A stretch of DNA of 64,000 nt from Ornithobacterium rhinotracheale (GTDB lineage Bacteria; Bacteroidota; Bacteroidia; Flavobacteriales; Weeksellaceae): positions 694,501 through 758,500 of the forward strand of contig NZ_CP035107.1 of assembly GCF_004088395.1 (NCBI RefSeq), given 5' to 3'. Under the pieces are notes generated by a model, which searched no databases, was not told the DNA's origin, and saw only the letters and a program-made list of their open reading frames with translations. A program made the translations under genes and the position numbers. This document shows positions 7,749-17,012 of this stretch, piece after piece; position 1 is the stretch's first letter; each line of letters begins with the position of its first letter.

Positions 7749-9140
7749 CTCACTAAAAATAGTACCCAAAATATCACGATCGACTTCGATATCGCCCGTA
7801 ATGCTTCCTAAGTGGCGAATTGCCTCGCGCACATCTTGAGCCATCAAATCTCCTGGAATATTCATCTCGAGGGCCTGTTGTGTAGCTTGTAGGCTTGCGA
7901 GTGTTTTCTCGAGTGCTTCTTTGTGGCGGGCATGGGTGATGATGGTGTCGCTGGTGTTTTTCCAATCTTTCACAAGGCTAGCGATTTCGGTCATTAAATC
8001 AGAAACTTGAGCAGAATTTTTAGCCGAAATTCCAAGATTTTTTACACTGGCAAAGTTTTCCTTTAACGATGAAATTTCATCGGAATTGAAGAATTCTGGG
8101 TTAAATCCATTTCGCACATCGATTTTATTCTCAATTAAAAATAGGTGAATTCCTAAATTTTTAATCGGTTGCAGTAATTTTATAATTTCTTCAGGATGAG
8201 TGTTTTCGGTGTCGTATAAAAATAGGACTAATTTCGATTTTTTGGCATTGGCAATGGCTCGCTCCACCCCTAAAGCCTCGATGGTGTCTTCGGTTTCGCG
8301 AATGCCCGCCGTGTCGATTAATCTAAATTTAATCCCATTAGCAATCACTACATCCTCTATGCTGTCGCGTGTTGTTCCTTCAATATCAGAAACAATGGCT
8401 TTATCTTCGTTCAAAATACTATTGAGCAACGAAGATTTTCCCGCATTCGGCTTACCCAAAATCGCAATCGGAATCCCATCTTTTATCGCATTTCCGTATT
8501 GGAACGAATCTATCAAAGCCTGAATGTGCGTTTGTAGATTTTTAACCAAAAGTAAAAACTCCTCTCGGTCGGCAAATTCCACATCTTCTTCGGTAAAATC
8601 CAGTTCCAACTCAAGCATAGCGGCAAAGTGAATGAGTTGTTTGCGCAGTTCTTTCAATTTGGTCGAAACGCCACCACGCATTTGGTTCATCGCTAAATCA
8701 TGTGCTGCTTGCGTATCCGACGCGATCAAATCCGCCACGGCTTCGGCTTGCGCCAAGTCTAATTTTCCGTTTTTAAAGGCACGTAAGGTAAATTCGCCCG
8801 CATTTGCCATGCGTGCACCATTTTTTAAATATAAATCTATGATTTGCTGAATGATGAACGACGAGCCGTGGCACGAGATTTCTACCGTATCCTCGCCCGT
8901 GTAGGAATTTGGATTTTTAAACACAGAAACCAGTACTTCATCAATCCAATTGCCATTGTTGTCTATTATGTCGCCAAAAATCAAGGCGTGCGATTTTTCC
9001 GAAATCTTTCTTTTTTTATTTTTAGGTTGAAAGCATTTTTCGGTGATTTCAAAAGCCTTTTCGCCAGAAATTCTAAGTACAGCAATTGCCGCTGATTGCA
9101 TGCCCGTAGCTGGGGCAATGATGGTTTCTTCGTAGTTCAT
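7731..9140 (-). CDS. mnmE: tRNA modification GTPase MnmE
   Basis: 469 aa, full length. With MnmG it makes the carboxymethylaminomethyl group on U34 of certain tRNAs. The N-terminal folate-binding domain begins ETIIAPATGMQSAAIAVLRISG. The G domain has GKPNAGKSS (Walker A, about residue 229), the switch EGTTRDS, DTAGIRET (G3) and ENKID (NKxD). The C-terminus is the diagnostic FCIGK with the catalytic Cys. The reading frame is intact although a mobile element abuts its stop codon, so the element restores or leaves unchanged the 3' end. Confidence 0.97.
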   Translation of the reverse strand: MNYEETIIAPATGMQSAAIAVLRISGEKAFEITEKCFQPKNKKRKISEKSHALIFGDIIDNNGNWIDEVLVSVFKNPNSYTGEDTVEISCHGSSFIIQQIIDLYLKNGARMANAGEFTLRAFKNGKLDLAQAEAVADLIASDTQAAHDLAMNQMRGGVSTKLKELRKQLIHFAAMLELELDFTEEDVEFADREEFLLLVKNLQTHIQALIDSFQYGNAIKDGIPIAILGKPNAGKSSLLNSILNEDKAIVSDIEGTTRDSIEDVVIANGIKFRLIDTAGIRETEDTIEALGVERAIANAKKSKLVLFLYDTENTHPEEIIKLLQPIKNLGIHLFLIENKIDVRNGFNPEFFNSDEISSLKENFASVKNLGISAKNSAQVSDLMTEIASLVKDWKNTSDTIITHARHKEALEKTLASLQATQQALEMNIPGDLMAQDVREAIRHLGSITGDIEVDRDILGTIFSEFCIGK

Positions 9141-9145
9141 AAATA

Positions 9146-9153
9146 CAAAAATA
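9146..9153 (-). promoter_or_regulatory. -7 promoter element of mnmE, five bases from the ATG
   Basis: On the minus strand TATTTTTG fits the Bacteroidetes -7 consensus TAnnTTTG and ends five bases before the mnmE ATG, which implies an almost leaderless mRNA. No clear -33 TTTG is present at the usual spacing. Confidence 0.4.
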
Positions 9154-9197
9154 CGATTTTTATATATTTTTTAATTTTCAAAATTTAATCATGAAAA

Positions 9198-11279
9198 TTA
9201 TTGTGTAATTCCTTCTAATTTAAATAAAAAGGCAAATTCAAAAGCGGTTTCTTTTAGATAATCAAATCGTCCAGATGCGCCCCCGTGCCCGAAATCCATT
9301 TCGGTTTTAAACAATATTTTAGTTTCACCTTGGTTAAAATCTCTCAGTTTTGCCGCCCATTTTGCAGGCTCAAAATATTGCACTTGGCTATCGTGCAATC
9401 CTGTGGTGATGAGCATGTTGGGGTACTTTTGTGCCTTGATGTTTTCGTAAGGGGAGTAGGATTTCATGTAATGATAAAATTCCTCATTGTTCGGATTTCC
9501 CCACTCGTCGTACTCGTTGGTAGTGAGCGGAATCGTCTCGTCGAGCATTGTGTTGATGACATCTACAAAAGGCACTTGTGCAATGATTCCGTTCCAGAGT
9601 TCGGGGGCTTGGTTAGCAATTGCTCCCATGAGCAGTCCGCCCGCACTTCCGCCCTCGGCATACAAATGTGCTGGCGAAGTGTAGTTTTCTTGGATTAAAA
9701 ATTTGACACAATCTATAAAATCATTGAATGTATTTTTCTTTTTAAGTAGTTTTCCGTTTTCGTACCAAGCACGCCCCATTTCTTCGCCCCCACGCACATG
9801 GGCAATGGCAAAAACAAAACCTCGATTTAATAATGAAAGTCTTGTGGTAGAGAAACTTGCGTCGAGCGAATAGCCGTAAGAACCATAGCCGTAGAGTAGG
9901 AGTGGAGTGTTTTCGTTTCGGGGTGTATCTTTTTTATAAACAATCGAAATCGGAATTTTTGTGCCGTCTTGTGCGGTGGCAAAAAGCCTTTCAGAAGTAT
10001 ATAAATCTTTGTTGAAGTCGCCTAAAACTTCTTGCTGTTTTAGTAATTTTCTTTCGCCCGTTACCATGTTTTCATCGTAGACCGACGGCGGGGTAACCAT
10101 AGAATTGTACACAAATCGCAACTCTTGGGAATTGTATTCTTCGTTGCCGCTTGGGTACACCACATAGGTGGGATCGTCAAAACTTACGAGTTTTTCTTCC
10201 TTGGTTTTTCGGTTTTGAATGACTAAACGCGTGAGTCCGTTAAACCTTTCAGTAATGACTAAAAAGTCTTTAAATTCTTCTACGCTTTCGAGCAAAACAT
10301 CGCTGCGGTGCGGAATGATTTCTTCCCAATGTTCTACCGTAGTTTTATCAAGTGGACATTGCATAAGCTTAAAATTCTCGGCTTGGTCATTAGTCATGAT
10401 TAAAAATCTGTCTTCCAGCGGCACCACGCTGTATAAAACATCTTTTCGGCGTTTTTGAAAAACTTGAAATTCGCTAAAAGGCTCACTGGCTTTGATGAAT
10501 CGCTCCTCCGATGAAGTGGTAGCCGATGAATAAATTAGGATGTAATCACGATTTTTAGATTTATAAACTCCGATGTAATTGGTCGGGTCTTGCTCATGAT
10601 GCACACAAACATCTTCGCTGGCTTGTGTGCCCAATTGGTGGCGTTTAATTTTTTCGCTTAAAAGTGTTTCTGTATTATTTTCGGTGTAAAAAATCGTTTG
10701 ATTATCATTTGCCCAAACGCTTGAGCCCGAAGTGTTTTGGATACCTTCGTCGTAGATTTTTCCTGTTTTTAAATCTTTAATAAAAATTTTGTATTGTCGT
10801 CTTGAAACTTCATCTACACTAAAAGCCAATAATTCGTTATTTGGACTGATAGAGAAACCCTTAGCATTGAAATAAGCTTTGCCTTCTGCCATTTCATCTA
10901 CATCGAGCAAAATTTCTTCTGGGGCATCAAGCGATGCCTTTTTTCGGCAAAATTTATAATATTGTTTGCCCTCCTCGGTGCGAGTGTAGTAATAATAGCC
11001 ATTGATAAAGGTTGGTACACTTTCATCTTTTTCCTTGATTCGGCTACGCATTTCTACAAAGAGTTGATCTTGCAGATTTTTGGTATCTGCCATCATTTCC
11101 TCGGCATAGATATTTTCTTGTTCTAGATGAGCAAGCACGGCAGGGCTATCTTCTGTTTTTTTGAAATAAGCATTCATCCAGAAATAAGGGTCGTTTACAC
11201 GCTCGCCGTGAATGTCGCGCACATAGTCTTTTTGTTCAGCTTTAGGAAAAGGAATGTTGGGCCAATTGGGAGTATTCAT
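9198..11279 (-). CDS. ptrB: Oligopeptidase B-like S9 family serine peptidase
   Basis: 693 aa. It hydrolyses short peptides, in oligopeptidase B after Lys/Arg. An N-terminal beta-propeller (from PFPKAEQKDYVRDIHGERVNDPYFWMNAYF) is followed by an alpha/beta hydrolase domain from about residue 430. The nucleophile Ser is in GGSAGGLLMG (about 536). The Asp is in the GLHDSQVQYFEPAKW region and the His in MDFGHGGASGRFD near the C-terminus. No signal peptide is visible, so it is probably cytoplasmic. It stands alone between mnmE and pnp. Confidence 0.92.
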   Translation of the reverse strand: MNTPNWPNIPFPKAEQKDYVRDIHGERVNDPYFWMNAYFKKTEDSPAVLAHLEQENIYAEEMMADTKNLQDQLFVEMRSRIKEKDESVPTFINGYYYYTRTEEGKQYYKFCRKKASLDAPEEILLDVDEMAEGKAYFNAKGFSISPNNELLAFSVDEVSRRQYKIFIKDLKTGKIYDEGIQNTSGSSVWANDNQTIFYTENNTETLLSEKIKRHQLGTQASEDVCVHHEQDPTNYIGVYKSKNRDYILIYSSATTSSEERFIKASEPFSEFQVFQKRRKDVLYSVVPLEDRFLIMTNDQAENFKLMQCPLDKTTVEHWEEIIPHRSDVLLESVEEFKDFLVITERFNGLTRLVIQNRKTKEEKLVSFDDPTYVVYPSGNEEYNSQELRFVYNSMVTPPSVYDENMVTGERKLLKQQEVLGDFNKDLYTSERLFATAQDGTKIPISIVYKKDTPRNENTPLLLYGYGSYGYSLDASFSTTRLSLLNRGFVFAIAHVRGGEEMGRAWYENGKLLKKKNTFNDFIDCVKFLIQENYTSPAHLYAEGGSAGGLLMGAIANQAPELWNGIIAQVPFVDVINTMLDETIPLTTNEYDEWGNPNNEEFYHYMKSYSPYENIKAQKYPNMLITTGLHDSQVQYFEPAKWAAKLRDFNQGETKILFKTEMDFGHGGASGRFDYLKETAFEFAFLFKLEGITQ

Positions 11280-11328
11280 TGTTTGAAAATGTATTTTAAT
11301 TTAAAGGGGTAAATGTAGTGAAAAACAA

Positions 11329-11358
11329 AAAATCCTTTCTATTGCAGAAAGGATTTTT
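11329..11358 (-). terminator. Rho-independent terminator of pnp
   Basis: AAATCCTTTCT and AGAAAGGATTT form an 11-bp stem around ATTGC. On the minus strand a short T run follows. It lies between the pnp stop (11388) and the ptrB start (11279). Confidence 0.75.
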
Positions 11359-11387
11359 AGTATTAAAAAACTTAAAAATATGAATTT

Positions 11388-13517
11388 TTAATCTTTTTTC
11401 TCTGGTTTAGGCAATAAAACTTTTCTTGAAAGTCTCATTTTACCAGTCTTTTTGTCGTTTTCAAGATATTTCACCTCGATTTCGTCGCCTACTTTCACCA
11501 CATCTTCTACATCGTTTACGCGGCTCCACTCAAGCTCGGAGATGTGTACGAGACCTTCTACGCCTTTTCTAAGCTGAACGAAAGCTCCAAACGGCTTGAT
11601 GGATACTACAGTACCTTTGTAAATGCCCCCAATTTCTGGCTCGAAGGTAATGTCTTTTATTCTCTGTACAGCAGCGTCAATTCCATCTTGGTCTACACCC
11701 GAAATTTCCACAACTCCGAAATCGCCATCTTCTTCAATTGAAATGGTAGTGCCTGTTTCTGCTTGAAGCTCTTGGATTACTTTTCCACCAGGTCCAATAA
11801 CTGCACCGATGAAGTCTCCTTTAATTCTTAAAGTAACAATTTTTGGAGCCGTTGGTTTGTAATTTTCGTTAGGTTCAGGAATAGTTTCTAAGATTTTATC
11901 CAAGATGTGCATTCTACCTTCGTGTGCTTGCATCAAGGCTTTTTCTAGGATTTCGTAGCTAAGTCCTGCGATTTTGATATCCATTTGGCAAGCGGTAATT
12001 CCATCGCGGGTACCAGTTACTTTGAAATCCATATCGCCTAAGTGGTCTTCATCGCCTAAGATGTCTGAAAGCACAGTCCATTTTCCAGATTCTGTGTCGG
12101 TGATAAGTCCCATGGCGATACCAGAAACTGGTTTTTTGATTTTGATACCTGCATCCATTAAAGCTAAGGTTCCTGCACAAACAGTTGCCATAGACGAAGA
12201 ACCGTTTGATTCTAAAATTTCAGAAACTAAACGAATAGTGTATGGGTTATCTTCTGGAATCATTTTTTTCAATGCACGCTCAGCTAAGTTTCCGTGTCCT
12301 ACTTCGCGGCGAGAAGTGCCTCTAATTGGGCGTGCTTCGCCAGTTGAGAATGGTGGGAAATTGTAGTGTAAATAGAATTTTTTGTCGTATTCTTCTACAA
12401 TGCTATCGATTCTATCTACATCAAGGGAGGAGCCTAGCGTTACGGTGCTTAGAGCTTGCGTTTCGCCACGAGTGAAGATAGAGGAGCCGTGCGTGGCTGG
12501 AAGGTAATCTACCTCGCTCCAAATTGGGCGGATTTCTTTTGGATTTCTACCATCTAGGCGGAGGTTTTCATCTAAAATCATTTGGCGCACAGCCTCTTTT
12601 TTAGTATCGCCAAAATATTTATCAATTAGAGTTTCTTTTTCCTCTAATTCTTCCTCACGGAATTGTGCTTTAAACTCGGCTAGTAGTGCATCAAATTTTT
12701 CGGCACGCTCGTGCTTATCGCTTGGCTCTTTAGCCACATCATATAATTTTTGATAAAGCTCATCATGGATTCTTTGCTCCAATGCTTCATCATTCACTTC
12801 GTGGCAGTATTCTCTTTTTGGGAATGATTTTCCAACTTTTTCAGCTAATCTCTCTTGCGCATCGATTTGCTCCTTGATAGCTTCGTGGGCAAATTTAATG
12901 GCTTCAATCATCTCTTTTTCAGAGATTTCATTCATCTCGCCCTCTACCATTACTACGGAATCTTTGGAGGCGCCCACCATAATATCTAGGTCAGCTTTCT
13001 TTAAGGTTTCAAGGTCTGGGTTAATGAGCAATTCACCATCTACACGCACCACGCGCACTTCGGAGATTAGGCTCTTGAAAGGGATATCTGTCAAAGCCAT
13101 TGCGGTGGAGGCAGCAAGCCCAGCCAGCGAATCTGGAATCACGGTTCCATCATAAGAGATAACGCTGATGATTACTTGTACCTCGGCGTGGTAATCCTTA
13201 GGGAATAGTGGCCTCATCACGCGGTCTACTAATCGCATTGTTAAAATTTCTTCATCCGTAGGGCGGCCTTCTCTCTTAATAAAGCCCCCTGGGATTTTCC
13301 CAGCGGCAGAGAATTTCTCGCGGTATTCTACGGTAAGTGGCATAAAATCTACGCCTTCTTTGGCCTCTTTCGCTCCTACTACGGTAGCAAGGAGCATGGT
13401 GCCACCCATCTTCACTACCACAGCGCCATCGGCTTGCTTGGCAAGCTTTCCGGTGGAAAGGGTAATGGAACGCCCGTCTTTCAGACGGATTTCTTCGGTA
13501 AATTCTTGATAATTCAT
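11388..13517 (-). CDS. pnp: Polyribonucleotide nucleotidyltransferase (PNPase)
   Basis: 709 aa from ATG 13517 ([15 protein letters not shown]). An upstream in-frame ATG at 13550 would lie before the promoter element and is less likely. Phosphorolytic 3'-5' exoribonuclease. Two RNase PH domains, with the active-site region [27 protein letters not shown] in the second; a KH domain ([14 protein letters not shown], about residue 575) and a C-terminal S1 domain ([28 protein letters not shown]). In many bacteria pnp follows rpsO directly; here an 8.5-kb phage-like element separates them. A -7 element remains between the element and the gene. Confidence 0.97.
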   Translation of the reverse strand: MNYQEFTEEIRLKDGRSITLSTGKLAKQADGAVVVKMGGTMLLATVVGAKEAKEGVDFMPLTVEYREKFSAAGKIPGGFIKREGRPTDEEILTMRLVDRVMRPLFPKDYHAEVQVIISVISYDGTVIPDSLAGLAASTAMALTDIPFKSLISEVRVVRVDGELLINPDLETLKKADLDIMVGASKDSVVMVEGEMNEISEKEMIEAIKFAHEAIKEQIDAQERLAEKVGKSFPKREYCHEVNDEALEQRIHDELYQKLYDVAKEPSDKHERAEKFDALLAEFKAQFREEELEEKETLIDKYFGDTKKEAVRQMILDENLRLDGRNPKEIRPIWSEVDYLPATHGSSIFTRGETQALSTVTLGSSLDVDRIDSIVEEYDKKFYLHYNFPPFSTGEARPIRGTSRREVGHGNLAERALKKMIPEDNPYTIRLVSEILESNGSSSMATVCAGTLALMDAGIKIKKPVSGIAMGLITDTESGKWTVLSDILGDEDHLGDMDFKVTGTRDGITACQMDIKIAGLSYEILEKALMQAHEGRMHILDKILETIPEPNENYKPTAPKIVTLRIKGDFIGAVIGPGGKVIQELQAETGTTISIEEDGDFGVVEISGVDQDGIDAAVQRIKDITFEPEIGGIYKGTVVSIKPFGAFVQLRKGVEGLVHISELEWSRVNDVEDVVKVGDEIEVKYLENDKKTGKMRLSRKVLLPKPEKKD

Positions 13518-13536
13518 ACGATAGTTTATAGGTAGC

Positions 13537-13544
13537 CAAAGGTA
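13537..13544 (-). promoter_or_regulatory. -7 promoter element of pnp
   Basis: Minus-strand TACCTTTG fits TAnnTTTG and lies 19 bases upstream of the pnp ATG. It is on the pnp side of the inserted element, so pnp keeps its own promoter. Confidence 0.5.
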
Positions 13545-13585
13545 AGGCAATTCTTGTGATTTTCAGTAATTAAATTCAATTTTTT

Positions 13586-13594
13586 TGCCTAGCC
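13586..13594. repeat. Left 9-bp flanking direct repeat (target-site duplication)
   Basis: TGCCTAGCC occurs here and again at 22055-22063, immediately outside the terminal inverted repeats of the inserted element. Confidence 0.75.
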
Positions 13595-13617
13595 TACATT
13601 CAAAACACAAATGCAAC
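13595..13617. repeat. Left terminal inverted repeat
   Basis: Blocks ACATTCAA (13596-13603) and AAATGCAAC (13609-13617) are matched in reverse by GTTGCATTT and TTGAATGT at 22034-22055. Confidence 0.75.
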
Positions 13618-13644
13618 GCTTAAATAATTTAAATACAAAAGCGT

Positions 13645-13899
13645 ATGCAAAGAGAAGAAATCAGACCCTTTTTGGTAGTACAGAAGTTTGTGCCTATTCC
13701 AGCAAAGTATTTAGAACCAAGACAATACATATATGAGTATGGTATTGTAGTACAGGTATTAAAACAAGAAAATAATGTTGAAGTGTTGTTTTCTGGTCGT
13801 TCGTGGATATCTTTTGATAATAACCATATGTTATATCATCGTGTGGTTGTAAAGAGAGAAGAAACCGATTTTATTGATTTAAAAAAAGAAAGCCGATAG
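13645..13899 (+). CDS. Small basic protein, first gene of the phage-like element
   Basis: 84 aa, not recognised. The middle (YIYEYGIVVQVLKQENNVEVLFSGRSWISF) looks beta-rich, like a small SH3- or RHH-type fold, and the tail is charged. It is preceded by ACGCTT...AAGCGT (13616-13621 and 13639-13644), an inverted repeat ending at the start codon that could be an operator. It is the first gene after the left terminal repeat and lies 58 bp before rep, so a regulatory or replication-accessory role is plausible but unproven. Confidence 0.6.
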   Translation: MQREEIRPFLVVQKFVPIPAKYLEPRQYIYEYGIVVQVLKQENNVEVLFSGRSWISFDNNHMLYHRVVVKREETDFIDLKKESR

Positions 13900-13957
13900 G
13901 CTTTTGAGTGGGCTCGTCTCAAGTATCGGTAAAATCTAACGGCAAAAATCCCTGTAA

Positions 13958-15121
13958 ATGCGACAATATCAAGAGGTTAATAATTATTATTTGTGTGAAA
14001 AGGTTCAGCTTAGACCTACTAGTCTATTGCATTATAGTTATGTGATGGATTTACGAAATTACGAAGTAGGCTATGCTCCTACCTTGCGTCAAAATCTAAA
14101 CAAGGAAAAAACAGAATTAGATGAGTTAAACGCACTAGATGATATTTCGGAATTTGGTACAATCACTAAATATGCTGAAAAGTACGAGGAGCTATACACA
14201 CAAAAGCAAGTAGATGTTTATAATCAGAAAGGGCATGTGTTGAAAGATTTGGGTACATTATCAGAAACTCAAGTAAGAAATATAAAGAAGTATGCGATAT
14301 TATTTGCTGACGCAACGAAATCAAATAAAGACAAATATTTGTCTTTTGTAACCTTGACCTTGCCCAGTGCGCAAATACACCATGATAGAGTGTTGCGTAA
14401 AATACTGGCTAAATATCTTGATCATTTAAAAAAGGTCTATGGTTTAAAAAATTATCTCTGGAAAGCGGAGACGCAGAAGAATGGAAATATTCATTTTCAT
14501 GTGTTGATTGATACTCAAATTCCTCGCGGGGATATTCAGCGGATATGGAACCAGTATATAAATAAATATGGTTATGTAGATAGATATTCTGAAAAGATGA
14601 ACCGTTTAACGGCTAAACAATATCTAGAAAAGTATTCAAAAAATTATAAATCAGAAAAAGACTGCATACTAGCCTATCAGCGCAACAAAAAAATAGGATG
14701 GACAAATCCCCCAAGTACTAAAATTGAAACGCCAAAGAGTAAACGAAATATAGTTGCCTATGTGGTGAAATATCTATTAAAGCAAGAGGAGAATAAACGC
14801 CCAATAATTGGTGCGGTGTGGGGAGCGAGCAATAAGGTTAAAAAGCTGAATTATTTAAGTTTTGAAGTGAGTACCTATATGGAAGAATTAAACCATTTGC
14901 GTGAAAAATTGGAGTATGTGCCTACGGCAATACAATATGTTGAATTGTATAAGGGGAAAGTATATCAGATGATCCGCAAGGGATACAAGCGATTAAACGA
15001 GCATTTAAAAATTTACCAAAAGGCTATAAAAAACCTACTGAATACTGATGTAAATATGAGTTTAGATAAATCAATGCAATTAATTTATGAAAAACAATAC
15101 ACAGAACTTGCAAATAATTAG
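13958..15121 (+). CDS. rep: HUH-type rolling-circle replication initiator (Rep)
   Basis: 387 aa. Three rolling-circle motifs are visible in order: YLSFVTLTLPSA (motif 1, about residue 128), GNIHFHVLID (motif 2, the HUH metal site as H-F-H, about 178), and NIVAYVVKYLLKQ (motif 3, YxxKY type with candidate catalytic Tyr, about 265). It would nick the double-stranded origin and start rolling-circle replication, as in ssDNA phages and small plasmids. It lies early in the element, upstream of a tiny HTH gene and a phased repeat array that could be the origin or a control region. This is the strongest evidence that the element replicates as a circle. Confidence 0.85.
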   Translation: MRQYQEVNNYYLCEKVQLRPTSLLHYSYVMDLRNYEVGYAPTLRQNLNKEKTELDELNALDDISEFGTITKYAEKYEELYTQKQVDVYNQKGHVLKDLGTLSETQVRNIKKYAILFADATKSNKDKYLSFVTLTLPSAQIHHDRVLRKILAKYLDHLKKVYGLKNYLWKAETQKNGNIHFHVLIDTQIPRGDIQRIWNQYINKYGYVDRYSEKMNRLTAKQYLEKYSKNYKSEKDCILAYQRNKKIGWTNPPSTKIETPKSKRNIVAYVVKYLLKQEENKRPIIGAVWGASNKVKKLNYLSFEVSTYMEELNHLREKLEYVPTAIQYVELYKGKVYQMIRKGYKRLNEHLKIYQKAIKNLLNTDVNMSLDKSMQLIYEKQYTELANN

Positions 15122-15248
15122 CGTCAAGGAATTAGCTTGTTATTTAGGCGTGAGTTATTCCACTGCCAAAATGATTAGAAAGGATATATTAAAACACTAT
15201 AAAAAGAAGTATTTAACGCTCAAGCTGGTTAAATTATATTTTGACTGA
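15087..15248 (+). CDS. 53-aa helix-turn-helix protein
   Basis: A small frame overlapping the end of rep. The segment IISVKELACYLGVSYSTAKMIRKDI looks like an excisionase/MerR-type HTH, and the C-terminus is Lys-rich (HYKKKYLTLKLVKLYFD). Its stop lies inside the first unit of a phased 10-bp repeat array, so it may bind there and switch between replication and structural-gene expression. The coding call rests on the HTH pattern and the tight packing; the function is inference. Confidence 0.6.
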   Translation: MKNNTQNLQIISVKELACYLGVSYSTAKMIRKDILKHYKKKYLTLKLVKLYFD

Positions 15249-15304
15249 AAAGGGTTTAAAATGGACAAAATTGGCTAAAAAGGGCTGAAAATGGCTTAAA
15301 TGGG
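15245..15304. repeat. Six 10-bp phased A-tract repeats (CTnAAAATGG)
   Basis: Successive ten-base blocks read CTGAAAAGGG, TTTAAAATGG, ACAAAATTGG, CTAAAAAGGG, CTGAAAATGG and CTTAAATGGG. A 10-bp period with an A-tract in every turn should bend DNA. The array lies between the replication genes and the promoter of the structural genes. An origin, iteron set or regulator-binding array is likely. Confidence 0.65.
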
Positions 15305-15326
15305 AAAGGTGTTTTTGCAGGCTCAA

Positions 15327-15334
15327 TATTTTTG
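15327..15334 (+). promoter_or_regulatory. -7 element for the structural gene operon
   Basis: TATTTTTG fits TAnnTTTG and lies 28 bases before the ATG of the capsid-like gene, just after the phased repeats. TTTTTG at 15312-15317 is too close to be a standard -33. Confidence 0.5.
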
Positions 15335-15362
15335 TTTTAGAAATTTAAAATAATAGATAAAA

Positions 15363-16019
15363 ATGAAACAGAGTTTAAGTAAAGCAACCGAGGTACTGGA
15401 GATTAGAGAGAGTGCCGCTGGTTTGATTTTTAAGAGTGGCGCTCGTTCTGCTGTTTTTTTGCAGGCGGTGGATATTGAGGTTTTTTTAGTGGATGAGACT
15501 TTTACGAAGAAGGTGCTTGTTCCGAAGATGAGCGTTAAGCTATTTACAGAATTGTTGGGCGTGCATTTCATCAAATTGCAAACAACAATTGATAGCGACA
15601 AAGTAGCGGTAATTCCTTTTTCTAAATCTGGAAGTTTGCCACTTGATGACAAAACTTACATTGAGTTCCATGTATCGGGTGGACAAGCACAGAATGTAAC
15701 TGCAGAAACATTTGAGGCTATTGGAAGTGCAGAGCCTATTTATGTTCAGCAGGTGAAACTTGACCAAAACATTAGTGTAAAGGATGTCGATGTATTAGCA
15801 TTTGATTATTTGGTAGCTGAGAAAACACCAAATGAATTACAAGTTATCAATGCACAGGGCAAAACAAGGATTTCGCAACTACAACTTGATTATGCAAAAA
15901 ATGCAAGGATTGATGAGTTATCGAAATTACCTGCATTAGATTTAACAGGCTTGTACACTTTGGCGGTGTATAAAAATGTTGGTGAAGAATTTACATTCTA
16001 TTTGTTAGACGCAAAATAA
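15363..16019 (+). CDS. Beta-rich structural protein, major capsid protein candidate
   Basis: 218 aa, no family recognised. It is predicted almost all-beta with alternating hydrophobic strands (AAGLIFKSGARSAVFLQAVDIEVFLV; KVAVIPFSKSGSLPLDDKTYIEFHVSG; PIYVQQVKLDQ; LYTLAVYKNVGEEFTFYLLDAK) and has no membrane segment or signal peptide. It is the first gene after the promoter and repeat array, the usual place for a highly expressed virion protein. Size and strand pattern would allow a jelly-roll capsid protein like those of small membrane-containing phages (PM2, FLiP). That is inference from composition and position only. Confidence 0.45.
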   Translation: MKQSLSKATEVLEIRESAAGLIFKSGARSAVFLQAVDIEVFLVDETFTKKVLVPKMSVKLFTELLGVHFIKLQTTIDSDKVAVIPFSKSGSLPLDDKTYIEFHVSGGQAQNVTAETFEAIGSAEPIYVQQVKLDQNISVKDVDVLAFDYLVAEKTPNELQVINAQGKTRISQLQLDYAKNARIDELSKLPALDLTGLYTLAVYKNVGEEFTFYLLDAK

Positions 16020-16026
16020 TATTGAA

Positions 16027-16794
16027 ATGATAGGAGCAATAACAGCGGTAAGTAGTTTAATTGGAAGTGTGGGGGGCGGTAACGCCTCCGGCTCCTCTCT
16101 TGGTCAATTTGGAGGAAAGATAGTAGGCGGTGTATTAAGTAAGATAACTGGCGGTTTAGATAGTGTACTTGCAAACGGCTTTGATTTGCATTGTTGGGGC
16201 TCGAGCTGGTCGCCTAGTAGAGCGATGAAAGAAGGAACCACAATCGTTGAATGGATTATTGAGCAATCTGGATTTACTAAGGTAGCCAGTGCTGACAATT
16301 TTAATAAGGCGTTACTTTATTTAAAAGTTTGTGCAAGTGGTTTCCCATGGGGTAAAGATTGTACTAGAAAAGGTACCGAGGCACTAGCTGCAATGATAAC
16401 AGAGGCATATGGTAGAATGCTGAAAGAGTATCAGACTAAGTTTGCCTATGTGGGGGATAAAGAGTATCCTGCGGGGACAGATGTTCATTTAGATTTTCCG
16501 TTTAAGGACACTTCAAGAGGTGATGCCGTGAGTAAGGAGGTTTTGCGAGTGCCGTTCTTCAGAGAAAAAACAGATGCTGAAAGACAAGCAGATAGCCAAG
16601 CAGGTTCATCGGATTATAGACCTACTGATGATGAAACACTTAAAACTGGCATGCCTTCAGAAGGTGCACAACCAGCAGTGACAGAGGGGAAAGTTTATGG
16701 CAAAGCTACTGGACATGTGAGAAGTGGGGATAATACTCTGTTGTATTTATTACTCGGAGGTGTAACGATTTATTTATTAACAAAGAAAAAGTAA
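16027..16794 (+). CDS. Phage structural protein with Gly-rich N-terminus and C-terminal membrane anchor
   Basis: 255 aa, not recognised. The first 50 residues are Gly/Ser/Ala-rich and hydrophobic (IGAITAVSSLIGSVGGG...). A soluble domain has several Cys and Trp (FDLHCWGSSWSPSRAMK; CASGFPWGKDC). A polar linker follows (about 185-225), then one transmembrane helix LLYLLLGGVTIYLL with a KKK tail. The C-terminal anchor recalls adsorption or minor virion proteins of small phages. It starts 7 bp after the capsid-like gene. The virion role is inferred. Confidence 0.55.
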   Translation: MIGAITAVSSLIGSVGGGNASGSSLGQFGGKIVGGVLSKITGGLDSVLANGFDLHCWGSSWSPSRAMKEGTTIVEWIIEQSGFTKVASADNFNKALLYLKVCASGFPWGKDCTRKGTEALAAMITEAYGRMLKEYQTKFAYVGDKEYPAGTDVHLDFPFKDTSRGDAVSKEVLRVPFFREKTDAERQADSQAGSSDYRPTDDETLKTGMPSEGAQPAVTEGKVYGKATGHVRSGDNTLLYLLLGGVTIYLLTKKK

Positions 16795-16824
16795 TAAGAA
16801 TAATAATTTAAAAAAGTAAATAAA

Positions 16825-16989
16825 ATGAAACAAGTAATAACAAAAATTGATAGTTTTTTATTGAAACCATTGAGCGGTAATGGTGCAGGTACAAGTATTG
16901 GAACCTTTTTGGTGCTGGCACTAGGTGCGGTTATTGTGTCTGTGTACATGGGCTGGATTAAAATCAAAGGAAAAAGAAGAGGCTGGTAA
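16825..16989 (+). CDS. 54-aa single-span membrane protein
   Basis: ATG 16825 to TAA 16989. An amphipathic N-terminus with a GNGAG stretch is followed by one membrane helix (about residues 25-43, GTFLVLALGAVIVSVYMGW) and a strongly basic tail IKIKGKRRGW. The plan resembles small coat or virion-membrane proteins of inoviruses and corticoviruses. Its position 30 bp after the previous structural gene and 23 bp before the next supports a real gene. Confidence 0.6.
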   Translation: MKQVITKIDSFLLKPLSGNGAGTSIGTFLVLALGAVIVSVYMGWIKIKGKRRGW

Positions 16990-17012
16990 TTATTAACTAA
17001 AAAAGTATAGAA

